Shown here in pieces: positions 11,801 to 22,979 of a stretch of DNA of 64,000 bases. Origin of the DNA: Manduca sexta. Its lineage: Eukaryota; Arthropoda; Insecta; Lepidoptera; Sphingidae. The notes beneath the pieces are model-generated. The model saw only the letters and a list, made by a program, of their open reading frames with translations. It had not been told where the DNA came from and made no database searches. A program made the position numbers and the translations under genes. Each line of letters opens with the position of its first letter. Within the stretch, counting starts at the first letter, position 1. The stretch lies in contig NC_051119.1 in assembly GCF_014839805.1 (NCBI RefSeq), positions 8,053,245-8,117,244 of the forward strand. The letters run 5' to 3'.

Positions 11801-14800
11801 AGGCTAAAGTACCATTAATGTGGAATTACTAATAACCTTTTATTCGCTAACAGTGTCCTATAAAAAAATACTATTTATGTATACTCATTAATAAGTATAC
11901 ATAAATAGTATTTTTTTATGTATAAAACTTTTGTTTCAATATGATGATAGAACCAGCCTACAACTAAGTCTTACATGTCTGTTAGGAAAAGCGTTATAAA
12001 AGTATTTTTTTGTAGGAAGGTGCAGTGAGAGCTTTACTTCGGGGTACACAACAGGCTCAAGGATGACAAACCTGAGACACAACAGGCGAACGGGGTCGTC
12101 AAAGAAGTACGTTTAAATTATATAGATTATCTAATAAGAGGTTTACTCAAAAATTTAGTGCATAGATTCATAAGTGAAGAGTTGTTTTTAATCGGCAAAG
12201 TTTAATGTATCTATGCGTATATCAATAAAATTAATACATGACAGCTCTTATTTTTCTCTTAAACCTAACTTAAATATGTTCATATATTATTACCCTTTAC
12301 TATTAACTTAGTATGTCTTTCATATTTAAATGTTTGCACCCGTATTCATAGACGTTTTCATCTCAGCTCTGTGTTGTCTGACAGCCAACTAGATTTAAGT
12401 TGTATCTCAATATTAGCCAATCACAACGGCCCTATGTCTACGCAGTGCGAAGGCCGCAATGCCGTCAGCACTGAGAAACAGACTTGATACAGCTTTGCTC
12501 CGTCCTTAGATAAAAAGTCTATGAATAAGAGGGTAATTTTGAAACATGTAATACTTAGTTCCTTGGTTCAGAACTTGAAACTTGTGCTCGCAGGCGCTGG
12601 CGCTGGTTGGATACACGGGTCCTACCAAGGGTCCAGGGCCGAACATCCTGTCGCTCGACGGCGGCGGCATCAGAGGACTCATCGCCATAGAAATACTCAG
12701 GCACTTGGAACGACTGACCGGCCGCAATGTGACGGAAATGTTTGACTATATAATTGGAGTCAGTACGGGCGCCATTATCGCTGCCGTTATAGGTATGTTT
12801 ATTAGTATCACTCAATGGGTCAGTAAAGACCCATAAAGTACCCATTAAACCAGTAAATTAGCATAATGTTAGTTGGTGGTGTCTATATATTATCTTGAAT
12901 GTTTGTCTTAAGTAATTTTGTAAATATCACTCTTATAGGTAGGTATGTAGTGATACGATTAAAATGACTATAATTCTTAGACTTATTAAAGTTGTGTTAT
13001 CGGAGTTTTATGACAAATTGACAAATAATTATTTATAACATTTCAAATTTCAATAAAGCCTTGATTAAACTCATTAAAACCCCTTATTGAGTAAATATGT
13101 TTGATATGAATACACCTGAGCCAATCTATAGTGTATCATTGCAGATTATAGTGCATCATCATATTTATTGTTGCAGGTAGTGGTGTTGGTAACCTGGAGA
13201 CTGCAAGTCGGATGTACCACACACTCTCAAAGGAGATGTTTGGCAACACTTCACTCATCGGAGGTGATTTTTCTCTTGTTTTCTTTGGTTTGCTAATTAT
13301 GGTAACAAAATTCAGATAAGCAACTTAAAAGTTTAAATTTGCTTTTTTACGAAAAATTACATATTAAGTATTTGTAACGTACAGGCACGTCTCGGTTAGT
13401 ATGGACGCACTCGTACTACGACACGGCGGCGTGGGAGAAAATGCTGCAGGACAACTTACGAGACTGCACACTAACGCAGTGCAATCGGTACAACTCACCC
13501 AAGGTCAGTGTAATGAACATTGAGAAGTGCGTTTATAAAATCTGACTTGAAAAAAATGCGTATAAATTTGTACAATTATGTTGGTGTAACAAAAATAATA
13601 AGTAATATATGTTGGCAAGGTTAACTTGATAATTTTGTTTATTGTTATTTTTGCATGTAAATGTTGGACCGATTGTTTGGGTTAATGATTTATCTTAGTA
13701 TTATTGTAGTTAATTATATAATTGATATTTTGATTGATGATATTTGCGATACGGTATTGCTGCGTGGATATCATTAACAATATATCATGCATTCCGGGTC
13801 AATTTTGACCCGTTATTTAATACCATATATAGGCCAATTTAGAGTAAGTGTGCGATTATCAATGCATCAGGTATCAGCATACGGTAACTTTTGACCACGT
13901 TATTTAATATCACATACAGACCAATTTAGGGTAATAGTTGCGTGACAGATGGCGCTGGCGCATAGCCTAGTTGGGTGTGGAACGGACTGCAAAGACGAAT
14001 GTCCGCAGGTTTAAATCTCAAGGGCACACACCTCTGATTTTTCTAAAATCATGTGTGTATTCTTTGTGAATTATCGTTCGCTTTAACGGTGAAGGAAAAC
14101 ATCGTGAAGAAACTTGCACATCTGAGAAGTTCTCTATAGGAATTTCGAGGGAGTGTGAAGTCTACCAACCCGCACTAGGCCAGCGTGGTGGACTAACGCC
14201 TAATCCCTCTCAGTAGTAGAGAACTGCCCACTGTTGGCCCGTGCCCAACAGTGGGCAAGTATATAATACAGGGCTGATATTACGATTATTATTAATAATA
14301 TAATTGATATATTGATTGATGATATTTGCGATACGGTATTTTTCGTGGATGTCATGAACTATGCATCAGGTATTCCGGGTCACTTTTGACTCGTTATTTA
14401 ATATCATAGATTCTCTTGGGCTCGAGTCGCCCTGGCTGAGGTTGCACAGCAGAGTAAGCATGATTAGGGGAGTGAAAGCAAACTAGGTCTTCAATAGAAT
14501 AACAACTTATATATTTCTAATATATTGCACGTCGGAACACAACCGTAACAAGAAAGCACACAGCGCTTAGTAACAACAGTATATTGTTAATTATTCTAAA
14601 TACAATAATTTAAATATTATTATGCTGCCAGTACAGCTAATATGATAAAGAGGCTATGCAACGTCAACAGATTCCAGGCTAACGTAGAGTACTTGTTGCG
14701 TGTCAGATGGCGCTGGTGTCGTGCGTGGTGAACTCGGGGTCGCGGCTGACGCCGTTCGTGTTCCGCTCGTACGAGTGCGGGTTCCGCGTGCGCTCGGCGC

Positions 14801-17800
14801 TGCCGGGCTCGTCGGCGGCGCGCGTGTGGCACGCCGTGCGCGCCTCCGCCGCCGCGCCCACCTACTTCCACGAGTTCAAGCTCCACGGGCTCGTGCACCA
14901 GGTACACTCGGCCTCACATTACACACACACACCAACCAACGGATTATTAAATGATTATTATAGAACCTCTTCTACTCAACATGCACATTCACATGACCAT
15001 TTCACACATATTTTTTTTTTTATATCTATACATATTATAAAACAAAATCCCCTTTTCGGTTTTTATTAAAAGAGTACAATTCTTGAGGAAGGTTACTTAA
15101 TGCTATTAGGTTTAGGGGTTTTTTTAAATCGACAGAAATATACTTGAAGAAATCGCGTGGTTATTTTGTGGTGAAAAAATTTGTGATACACTGATTTCCA
15201 CGCAGGCGAAGCCGCGCGCACAGCTAGTAACGGATTTTTATGAAATTTGGTATGGAAATAATTTAAGACCCTGGGAAGTTTATAGGCTATTTTTTTATCC
15301 TTAGAAAATATATAACAGGATTTATATCACGGAAAACTCTATCACCCTGGCCAAGCGGCGAACAAAAGCTATTACTATTATAATGGTAACAACAGTAACT
15401 CTTTTTTCCTCAATTAAAAGTATTGGTAACTTATATCCCAGGACGGCGGAATAATGGTGAACAACCCCACCGGCGTCGGCCTACACGAGGCGAAACTATT
15501 ATTCGGTGCGGAGTCCCTTCGCAAGGCGACCGTCATCTCGGTTGGCACGGGCAAGGCGCTCACGAAACACGTGGACTACAGCGCGCTCAGCAACGGAGTG
15601 GGCGGCGACGCGGCCGGCACCAGCTGGAAGGACAAGTTCAACAAGATACTCGACTCCGCCACTGACACTGAGGGTGAGTTGTACTGCTGGGTCAAATTTG
15701 ACCCAAAGTTTTGGTAGTAGTTATGCTATTTGACTACAAGTTTTAGTAGTAGTTATGCTATTTGACTACAAGTTTTGGTAGTAGTTATGTTATTTGACTA
15801 CAAGTTTTGGTAGTAGTTATGCTATTTGACTCCAAGTTTTGGTAGTAGTTATGCTATTTGACTACAAGTTTTGGTAGTAGTTATGCTATTTGACTCCAAG
15901 TTTTGCTAGTAGTTATGTTATTTGACCCAAAGTTTTGGTAGTAGTTATGCCATTTGACTCCAAGTTTTGCTAGTAGTTTTCCCTTTAAATTTTAGTTTCA
16001 AACTTTTGTTATACTGTGAGTCTTTTATGACCCCAAGTTAGTCGCTGAAAAGTAGTATAATTTCGTTTATAGAGTAGTCGATTTCTAATACAAAACTGTA
16101 ACAAGGAGACTACAGATGAAAAAAATAATGTCAGCCCTGTATTATATACTGTCCCACTGTTGGGCACGGGCCTCCTCTACTACTGAGAGGTATTAGGCCT
16201 TAGTCCACCACGCTGGCCTAGTGCGGATTGGTAGATTTCACACAACCTCTAATATTCTTAATAGAGAATTTCTGAGGTATGCAGGTTTCCTCACGATGTT
16301 TTCCTTCACCGTTAAAGCAAGCGATAATTTACAAAGAATACACACATAATTTTTAGAAAAGTCAGAGGTATGTCCCCTGGGGATTTGAACCTGCGGACAT
16401 TCGTCTCGGCAGTCGTTCCACAACCAACTAGGCTATCGCCGCTTCACAGGTGAAAATAACATGAATTATATAAACAATTGTTAATAAAAATATATTTGGT
16501 TCAGGCGTGCACCTAGTAGTGAACGAGTTGCTTCCGGCGGGCTCGTACTTCCGGTTCAACCCGCCGCTGATGCAGGAGTGTGCCATGGACGAGGTCAACC
16601 CAGACAAGCTGCAGAGTCTCATCACAGACACCAACGCGTATATCAGGTAACAAACAGGAACATATAGCGCCTTAGATGCTTATATTTCCACGAAGGGTCT
16701 GTAAGACAGCAAATGTGGAGTATTCAATGATGTAGAAAAATCTTGTAAGAATTTCTATATTCTAGTTTCTGTCTTAACTGAATATTGATATTACCAAGTT
16801 AAAATAAATTTGGTCTGAATACCGTGGAAAATTTAATTTAAATATGAAACCTATAATTATAATTTGCGCCACTGAAGTAATATTTTTACACATACATACT
16901 TAGTCTGGCCATAAATACTGTTACACTTAATTATAAAAAAATATTACATTTGAATTTCGAATCTGTCATTTTTATACGATTGTTCATTGTGTTTTCTCAT
17001 TTTGGCGCCAATACATTGTAAAATATTTTGCGATATTAAAATGGTGTGGGGTGATAAAGAGAACCGAATCGCTGTGATAGCATTACACAAAGTAGGTATG
17101 GAGCCAAATGCAATTTTTAAAACTCTCCATACACTTGGTATTAGTAAAATGTTTGTGTACCGGGCTATTAATAGGTACAATGAGACCTCCTCTGTTTGTG
17201 ACAGAAAAGATCTGGCCGTCCACGTAGTGTTCGTACGAAAAAGGTGGTCAAAGCAGTAAGGGAAAGAATTCGAAGAAATCCTGTCCGAAAGCAAAAGATT
17301 TTATCTCGGGAAATGAAGATAGCACCTAGAACCATGTCGCGTATTTTAAAAGATGACTTAGGACTTGCAGCCTATAAGAGACGCACTGGCCATTTCTTAA
17401 CTGATAATTTAAAGAAGAATAGGGTGGTAAAATCGAAACAACTACTGAAGCGGTACGCAAAGGGAGGTCACAGAAAAATTTTGTTTACGGATGAGAAAAT
17501 TATTACAATTGAGCAACATTTTAACAAACAAAATGACCGTATTTATGCTCAAAGCTCTAAGGAAGCTTCCCAATTAGTCGACAGAGTGCAACGTGGACAT
17601 TATCCGACTTCAGTGATGGTTTGGTGGGGTGTTAGCTATGAAGGAGTGACTGAGCCATATTTTTGTGAAAAAGGTATCAAAACATCGGCACAAGTGTATC
17701 AAGATACCATTCTTGAGAAGGTAGTTAAGCCCCTTAACATCACCATGTTCAATAACCAAGTATGGTCCTTCCAGCAAGACTCGGCGCCGGGTCATAAAGC

Positions 17801-18774
17801 TCGGTCCACGCAGTCTTGGTTGGAATCGAACGTTTCGGACTTCATCAGAGCTGAAGACTGGCCGTCGTCTAGTCCCGATCTTAATCCGCTGGATTATGAT
17901 TTGTGGTCAGTTTTAGAGAGTACAGCTTGCTCTAAACGCCATGATAATTTGAGTCCCTAAAACAATCTATACGATTGGCAGTGAAGAATTTTCCCATGGA
18001 AAGAGTGCGTGCTTCTATTGATAACTGGCCTCATCGTTTAAAGGACTGTATTGCAGCCAATGGAGACCACTTCGAATAAGCTTTTATATTTTTAATTGTT
18101 TTATATTTATGTATTAAACTGACACACTGTAAAAGTAATAAATGTTATTTGCAGTTAACAATTTTCTTTTTTCTTTATTACAATATTTATGGCAAGACTA
18201 GGTATACATAGTTATTTTGAAATTTTGTTACTAAATGAAACCAAATACTTATCTATTTGGAAATGACGCTTTACAATAAGTAACCTGAGCTGTATATGTA
18301 AAATAAAAAAAAAGTGTAAGTTTCGAACAACATAAATATTAATAAAAAGTAATTCTAATTTTACGCGCCCTAATGTCACTACTACTACTCTAAGAGAATT
18401 CGTCGCAGTGACAAGATAATGCTTTCAGTCAGAAATACATGCACGCACACGCCTTATTCACAAAAAACTAGAAAATGTTCAAACAATCAGAAAATAAAAC
18501 CAGGATTTTTGGTGAAATTATTCGTTATTAATGTATGATTTTTGGCACAACGTCAGCAAAGATGAAGACGAGTATATAGTTTCTTTTGGTAACGCAATGC
18601 TAAAATGACCCTGTATACATAATATTGTAATACCTTATCGTATTATTTAGACGCAACCAACACAAGTTCGAGCAGGCGGCGGCCATGTTGACGCGCAAGC
18701 GCAGCGTCTCGCAGCGAGTCGTGGACTACGTGCGCCTCCGCGCGCAGCTCATGGGCCTCACCACCACCAACTGA
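8883..18774 (+). CDS. PNPLA8: Calcium-independent phospholipase A2 gamma (patatin-like), with two apparent frameshifts
   Basis: Serine acyl hydrolase that releases fatty acids from membrane phospholipids; mammalian members act in mitochondria and peroxisomes. Exons: 8883-9000, 9710-9991, 11086-11223, 12016-12106, 12594-12792, 13177-13263, 13385-13503, 14707-14901, 15442-15673, 16505-16646 and 18651-18774. After removing one extra base from exon 2 (near AAAAA 9839-9843) and one from exon 4 (GGGG 12041-12044), the total is exactly 575 codons (574 aa). Patatin motifs: glycine loop DGGGIRG and nucleophile elbow GVSTG in exon 5, and the catalytic DGG opening exon 9. ATDTEG and YFRFNP also match the family. 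The first 21 residues carry arginines and no acidic residue, so mitochondrial import is possible. It lacks the long N-terminal region of the human 782-residue protein and does not end in SKL. Confidence 0.9.
9001..9709 (+). other. PNPLA8 intron 1, AT-rich
   Basis: Unique-looking AT-rich sequence with A/T homopolymers. I see no gene, tandem array or recognisable element. Confidence 0.5.
10292..10525 (-). repeat. Interspersed repeat ending in CTAGCAAAAGCTAG (reverse orientation)
   Basis: Starts CTATACTAATATTATAAAG and ends with the reverse complement of the CTAGCTTTTGC head found at 21650, 41845 and 60938. It contains the usual ATCCCAGGAAAATAT segment. It is a non-coding retroposon-like copy in PNPLA8 intron 2. 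Confidence 0.65.
11860..11919. repeat. Short perfect hairpin, 26-bp arms
   Basis: Arms at 11860-11885 and 11894-11919 are exact reverse complements, separated by 8 bases (CATTAATA). It lies in PNPLA8 intron 3. The arms are AT-rich, so a small MITE remnant is as likely as a small-RNA precursor. Confidence 0.75.
12345..12532. mobile_element. MITE, family F
   Basis: The ends TATTCATAGACGTTT and AAAGTCTATGAATA are inverted copies. The core, with AGCCAATCACAACGG, matches 22980-23260, and a fragment recurs at 57880-57960. It lies in PNPLA8 intron 4, about 60 bases before exon 5. Confidence 0.7.
13716..14405. repeat. Direct duplication flanking a SINE in PNPLA8 intron 7
   Basis: About 13716-13830 and 14297-14405 are diverged direct copies sharing GATGATATTTGCGATACGGT and a GGGTCA-N4-TGACYC inverted pair. 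The SINE at 13955-14300 lies between them, next to the second copy. A third, partial copy of the TTTAATAYCA part lies near 13895-13935. Confidence 0.65.
13955..14300 (+). repeat. tRNA-derived SINE, family A, nearly full length
   Basis: A Pol III A box TAGCCTAGTTGG is at about 13963, followed by a B-box-like GGTTTAAATCTC. The body carries GTGTGTATTCTTTGTGAATT, and the end is CAGGGCTGATATTA followed by an ATT-rich tail. One B-box base differs from the other copies. Confidence 0.8.
15020..15380 (-). repeat. Interspersed repeat related to the CTAGCTTTTGC family
   Basis: Contains GGCGAAGCCGCGCGCACAGC and, further on, AAGACCCTGGGAAGTTTATA and a closing AACAAAAGCTA. The same order occurs at 23640-23810. 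It may be two fragments side by side. It lies in PNPLA8 intron 8. Confidence 0.6.
15689..15978 (+). repeat. 32-bp minisatellite, about 8-9 units
   Basis: The unit reads TTTTGGTAGTAGTTATGC then TATTTGACTACAAG, with a period of 32 (for example TTATGCTA at 15721 and 15753). Variants swap TACAAG for TCCAAG and GGTAG for GCTAG. The array begins about 16 bases after the donor of PNPLA8 exon 9 and opens with the palindrome GGGTCAAATTTGACCC (15689-15704). Confidence 0.9.
16118..16445 (-). repeat. tRNA-derived SINE, family A, full length
   Basis: Reverse-strand copy: CAGCCCTGTATTATATACTG near 16130 is its 3' end, and the A box (CCAACTAGGCTA on the plus strand) is near 16422. It lies in PNPLA8 intron 9, about 60 bases before exon 10. 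Confidence 0.85.
16901..18200 (+). mobile_element. maT-type (DD37D) mariner transposon
   Basis: A 1.3-kb element with imperfect inverted ends: TAGTCTGGCCATAAATACTG at 16901 and the reverse complement of TAGTCTTGCCATAAATATTG ending at 18200. The flanking TA dinucleotides fit mariner insertion. It carries one transposase gene (17041-18079) and sits in the last intron of PNPLA8 in the gene's own orientation. Confidence 0.88.
17041..18079 (+). pseudogene. maT (DD37D) transposase, two frameshifts
   Basis: Cut-and-paste transposase of the IS630-Tc1-mariner superfamily. ATG at 17041 (MVWGDKENRIAVIALHK) starts the N-terminal helix-turn-helix region. The catalytic residues remain: D in LFTDEK, D in QQDSAPGH, and D in PDLNPLDYDLW, with 37 residues between the second and third (DD37D). 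Length with corrections is about 346 aa, normal for maT. The frame breaks near AAAA 17205-17208 and near 17948-17953; in each case one base appears to be missing, so the copy cannot make a full protein. The two breaks suggest a dead but fairly young copy. Confidence 0.88.
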
Positions 18775-19721
18775 CACACGCAGCAAGGACCTCGGCCTTG
18801 CGAACCGTAGCCATTCAGGCCGGCACTGTGAGTGCGACGAACAACTGACGTGATATTTACTCTTATGGTCAATTTTAATAAGCCATTTTAACTTACCGTC
18901 GGATCGGAGAAAATAGATCAATTCTGTATAATGTTTGACATGTTTACACATGGTTAATTGTTGCCTTTAACGTGTAGCAGAATTTGGGTTAGTTTATTAA
19001 AGATGGCCATTATTTACCAACAGTACTGGCTCAATAACAAACATCGTTTAATGTGGTTTGAATTATTACAAAAAATTTGCTTGGCATACATTATTGTCAG
19101 TAAAATTTGAGCGTATTTTGTGTTGTTTTAGACCAATTTTTTCGAATTTTGCGTCCTTAGGTTAGTCATGATTGGTCATATAATGACGAAAGGCTATTAA
19201 AAATAGAATATAGGTTATGTTAGTTATCCTTACTTAGTAAGATGATTAAAAATATTACAAATAATTTGTAAGCAATAAAGTTTTAACACTTACAATTTAA
19301 AAGCAATAAATGCGAATGTAGACCTTATTTATGATGTATAAAGGCACATTTAGAGTGCTGTCTCATCATTCCGAAACGCTATAAGCCTATCATTGTAGAC
19401 TTTTGTACCTTTATACACTTGTGATATGAATCACTACCTCTAAATGTAAACGCTTGGTATACCTCCCATACTGAACGTTTTGGGTCAATAATGACCCCAA
19501 ATCATTAATAAATTATTTAAATACTTCGAGTATGAATAATGTCCTTTACCAACCATTTTGATGTGTTCAGCCTACTATGATTCTAATTTCTTTTTATTAT
19601 AAAAAAGAAACTTGATTCAAAGGAAAATGAGTGATTATTAAATACATTTTCAACTATGATAACAAGATAAAGACATTTATGTTAATATATTGATATATTT
19701 TGTGCATATTGCTCTTCCTTT

Positions 19722-20350
19722 GGAGCCGTTCAAGTATTACGTAACGTATTTTGAGGGGTCGTGTGAAACGTTTCGATGCGTTACAGGGGCGGGAAGGGGC
19801 TTTCGTACAAAGCCTTATGTATCATTTTTTTTTTTTTGAAATGAAATGATTTATTTTTGTCTGTAAAATGTTATACATTATTTAGATTCCGTCAATATTA
19901 ACTCTACCACCAGTTCGGAAAGCAGTTTTCACCAGAGAATAACGGGCAAGAAACTCTGGTGTTGCTCTTTTCAATCAGTTTAGGGTAAAGACTACAGTAC
20001 ATGATAAAGTGAGAAGAGAAAAAAAAGAAAGTTTAAAAAATGTTTGGAGCAGTTCCTTTATAGGCTCGTGAAATAAGGAATAAATTAATGTAAATTTTTG
20101 TATGACTGCACAACCCTCTCAGGAATCATGAAATTTCTCTATTATCCTTATTTAAAAAAATAACAAAGGTATTTTAGCGTCTTTCCGGTATTTTGCGTAA
20201 AATAATTGTGAATATTAGAAAAAAAAATGTAAATTTAGAGTTATGTAACTTTTGGAGGGGTGCGTACTGGAAAATGTTACGGCGCGTCACATGGGGGTGG
20301 GGAGGTCAAAAATCTTCATAAATTGCGATACGTAATACTTGAATGGCCCC
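19722..20350. mobile_element. TIR element with AAGTATTACGTA ends, carrying a LINE 3' fragment
   Basis: The left end GGAGCCGTTCAAGTATTACG and the right end (reverse complement GGGGCCATTCAAGTATTACG) match in 18 of 20 bases. G-rich blocks lie just inside both ends. No transposase is visible. Within it, 19830-20010 (with CCACCAGTTCGGAAAGCAG and GGGCAAGAAACTCTGG) resembles the 3' end of a lepidopteran non-LTR retrotransposon. Confidence 0.65.
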
Positions 20351-20507
20351 TTTATCAAATATTGTATCGAATACTAGCATTGTAAAGCTTGCTTAAGTTA
20401 TCCATTTATATAGCCAAATACTTCTGAAAGATCAATATGTAAATTGACCCATCTTTCGTTGTAAATATGTAGATATGTAAATTTTATTATTTTAGGTTAT
20501 AGGTAGA

Positions 20508-20790
20508 AGCGGCGATAGCCTAGTTGGGTGTGGAACGGACTGCCGAGACGAATGTTCGCAGGTTCAAATACCAAAGACACACATCTCTCATTTTTCTAAA
20601 ATGATGTGTGTATTCTTTGGGAATTATCGCTTGTTTTAACGGTGAAGGAACACATCGTAAATGTGCAAGCTTGAGGATGTCTGAGGTCTACAGATATCAG
20701 ACAGCAAGGCCTAATCCCTCTTAGTAGTAGAGGAGGCCCGTGCCCAGCAATGGGACAGTATATAATTCGGGGTTGATATTATAGTTACAT
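20508..20790 (+). repeat. tRNA-derived SINE, family A, with internal deletion
   Basis: Begins GGCGATAGCCTAGTTGGGTG with a clear A box and B box (GGTTCAAATACC). The part around the usual GAAGTTCTCTATAGG is missing or scrambled. It ends near GGGGTTGATATTATAG. Confidence 0.8.
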
Positions 20791-21644
20791 AGGTAGCATT
20801 TAACTAAGTAGGCATACTGTACAAACCTACCATTTTAAGTGCTACACCTACCATCTAGTCATGTAGATTTGATATGCGTAGTTAACTACATATACGAGTA
20901 AGAAAAGTATTTGATTTCGTCTTTAATGCTATTAAGAAGCTTTTGAATATGTTAGAGCGATGCCACACGATGCGTTGACGGTGCGGTGCGTCATCTATCT
21001 ATATTAAAAATTAATCCCTATATCCCTTGGTCACGCCATCACGCGTGAACGGCTGGACCGATTTCAATATTTTTTTTTGTTGTTTGTTATTGCCAGAAGA
21101 AGATTCTTATGAAAAAAAAATTAAGAAATTGTGCGGAAAATTAGAAAATTTAAGGAAACTTAACGAAAATATTAGTTTTATATAACTGTCAGTGGTTTGA
21201 AATAACTGTCAGCGATTGACAGAATGCGCGCTGCAAATGCATAGTTAAGACGGGACGTTTGTCGGGTCAACTAGTCCTACATATAAATGTGACTTGAGAG
21301 ACGAGGCGGGGAGTCGCAGTATTGTTTGCGGTTTCTTTCGCTCAACTCTCGCTAACAGACTTAAGTGGCTCGACACACTTGAGCTATCGAACTGTGGCGC
21401 CGCGCCGTTAACGCCTCGTGTGGCTTCGCTCTTACGTATTTATTCTGTTTTTAGTTTGTTATATCGCAATTATTGTTCGCCAATTTCTAGTGAATAAATT
21501 TATAAATTTCTCAATTATGTAAACGCTTAAATCTTTATTACTAGTCCGAATTTGTGTTAGAATTAGGTTTTGAATCGATAATTTTGTTATATAAATCTCT
21601 AAAGCACATTGTTGGTTCGATTTTTTAAGTGTAATGTTTGTTTT

Positions 21645-22545
21645 ATACTGTACTAGCTTTTGCTCGCGGCTCCGCCCGCGTTATAAAGTTTTTCAGGCTA
21701 AAGTTTTCCATTATAAAAGTAGTAGTTTCCCGGGAGCCTATGTTCTTCCCAGGGTTACAAACTGTCTCCATACCAAATTTCATCTTAATACGTTGGGTAG
21801 TTTTTGAGTTTAAGACGTTCAGGCAGACGGATGCAGCGGGGGACTTTGTTTTATAATATATTTTTTTAGAACATTTTATGAGGAACAATCCCGTCATATA
21901 TCATTGTTGCATAACTTTAACCGTTTACGCAGCGCACGCAACGGAAGCTCTCAAAACTAATAAATTGTCCCCGTATTTGCAACATGTTTCATTACTGCTC
22001 CGCTCCTATTGGTCATAGCGTGATGATATATAACTTAAAGCACTCCACAAACAAAGGGCTATTCAACACAAAAAGAATTTTTCAGTTCGAATCGGTAGTT
22101 CCTGAGATTAGCCATTACTGCTCCGCTCCTATTGGGTATAGCGTGATGATATATAGCCTATAGCAATCCACGAACAAAGGGCTATTTGACGCAAAAAGAA
22201 TTTTTCAGTTTGGAGCGATAGTTCCTGAGATTAGCCATTACTGCTCCGCTCCTATTGGGTATAGCGTGATGATATATAGCCTATAGCAATCCACGAACAA
22301 AGGGCTATCCAACGCAAAAAGAATTTTTCAGTTTGGACCGGTAGTTCCTGAGATTAGCCATTACTGCCCCGCTCCTATTGTGTATAGCGTGATGATATAT
22401 AGCCTATAGCACTCCACGAACAAAGGGCTATTCAACGCAAAAAGAATTTTTCAGTTTGGACTGGTAGTTCCTGAGATTAGCGCGTTCAAACAAACAAACA
22501 AACAAACAAACAAACAAACTCTTCAGCTTTATATAATAGTATAGA
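21645..22545 (+). repeat. CTAGCTTTTGC-type element with four 123-bp internal tandem units
   Basis: The head is CTAGCTTTTGCTCGCGGC (21655). The middle contains a GGGAGCCTATGTTCTTCC segment. The 123-bp unit starting CATTACTGCTCCGCTCCTAT begins at 21990, 22113, 22236 and 22359. Then come (CAAA)n and a TATATAATAGTATAGATA end. The copy at 41845-42360 has a single unit. Confidence 0.88.
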
Positions 22546-22979
22546 TAATACATCATTCCTTTTGAAGTTACTTGCTATATATTCTAGCCAGCTTCTGTAC
22601 TTATATAGGTAAATGCGTTAATATAATTTAAGATTATCTTCAAAAGAAATGCAATTTCTATATTGTTACTTTGGAGCATGCTTAATGAGCCATTTAAACA
22701 AAAAATATTATGTACATATCTATTGCAAGTGTAGTTATATTTTTTGGTAATACATTTAAATGTTATTGATTTTGTTGATTCGTTTCTTGCTAATTTTGGT
22801 GTCAAATGTGACCCTTAGTTACTCATGTAAACTTTTATGTACCATCATGAGCATATTTTTAATTACAACATAATATACTTTAATTTTTATGATATTAAAA
22901 TAGTATTTTGAATTACAAAATTATAATAGTCTCAAGCAGTAATCATGCGAGTTTATGACCCACAACTAGGAACTGCATA

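Noticed and set aside
14620..14954. Overlapping frames on both strands around PNPLA8 exon 8
   Set aside because: The exon is very GC-rich, so all frames stay open; only the frame with VSCVVNSGSRLTPFVF matches the patatin family.
20508..20580. Possible tRNA gene (A and B boxes)
   Set aside because: The boxes belong to the head of a SINE present in several copies; there is no acceptor stem or anticodon arm of tRNA type. The same holds at 13963, 16422, 39385 and 60600.
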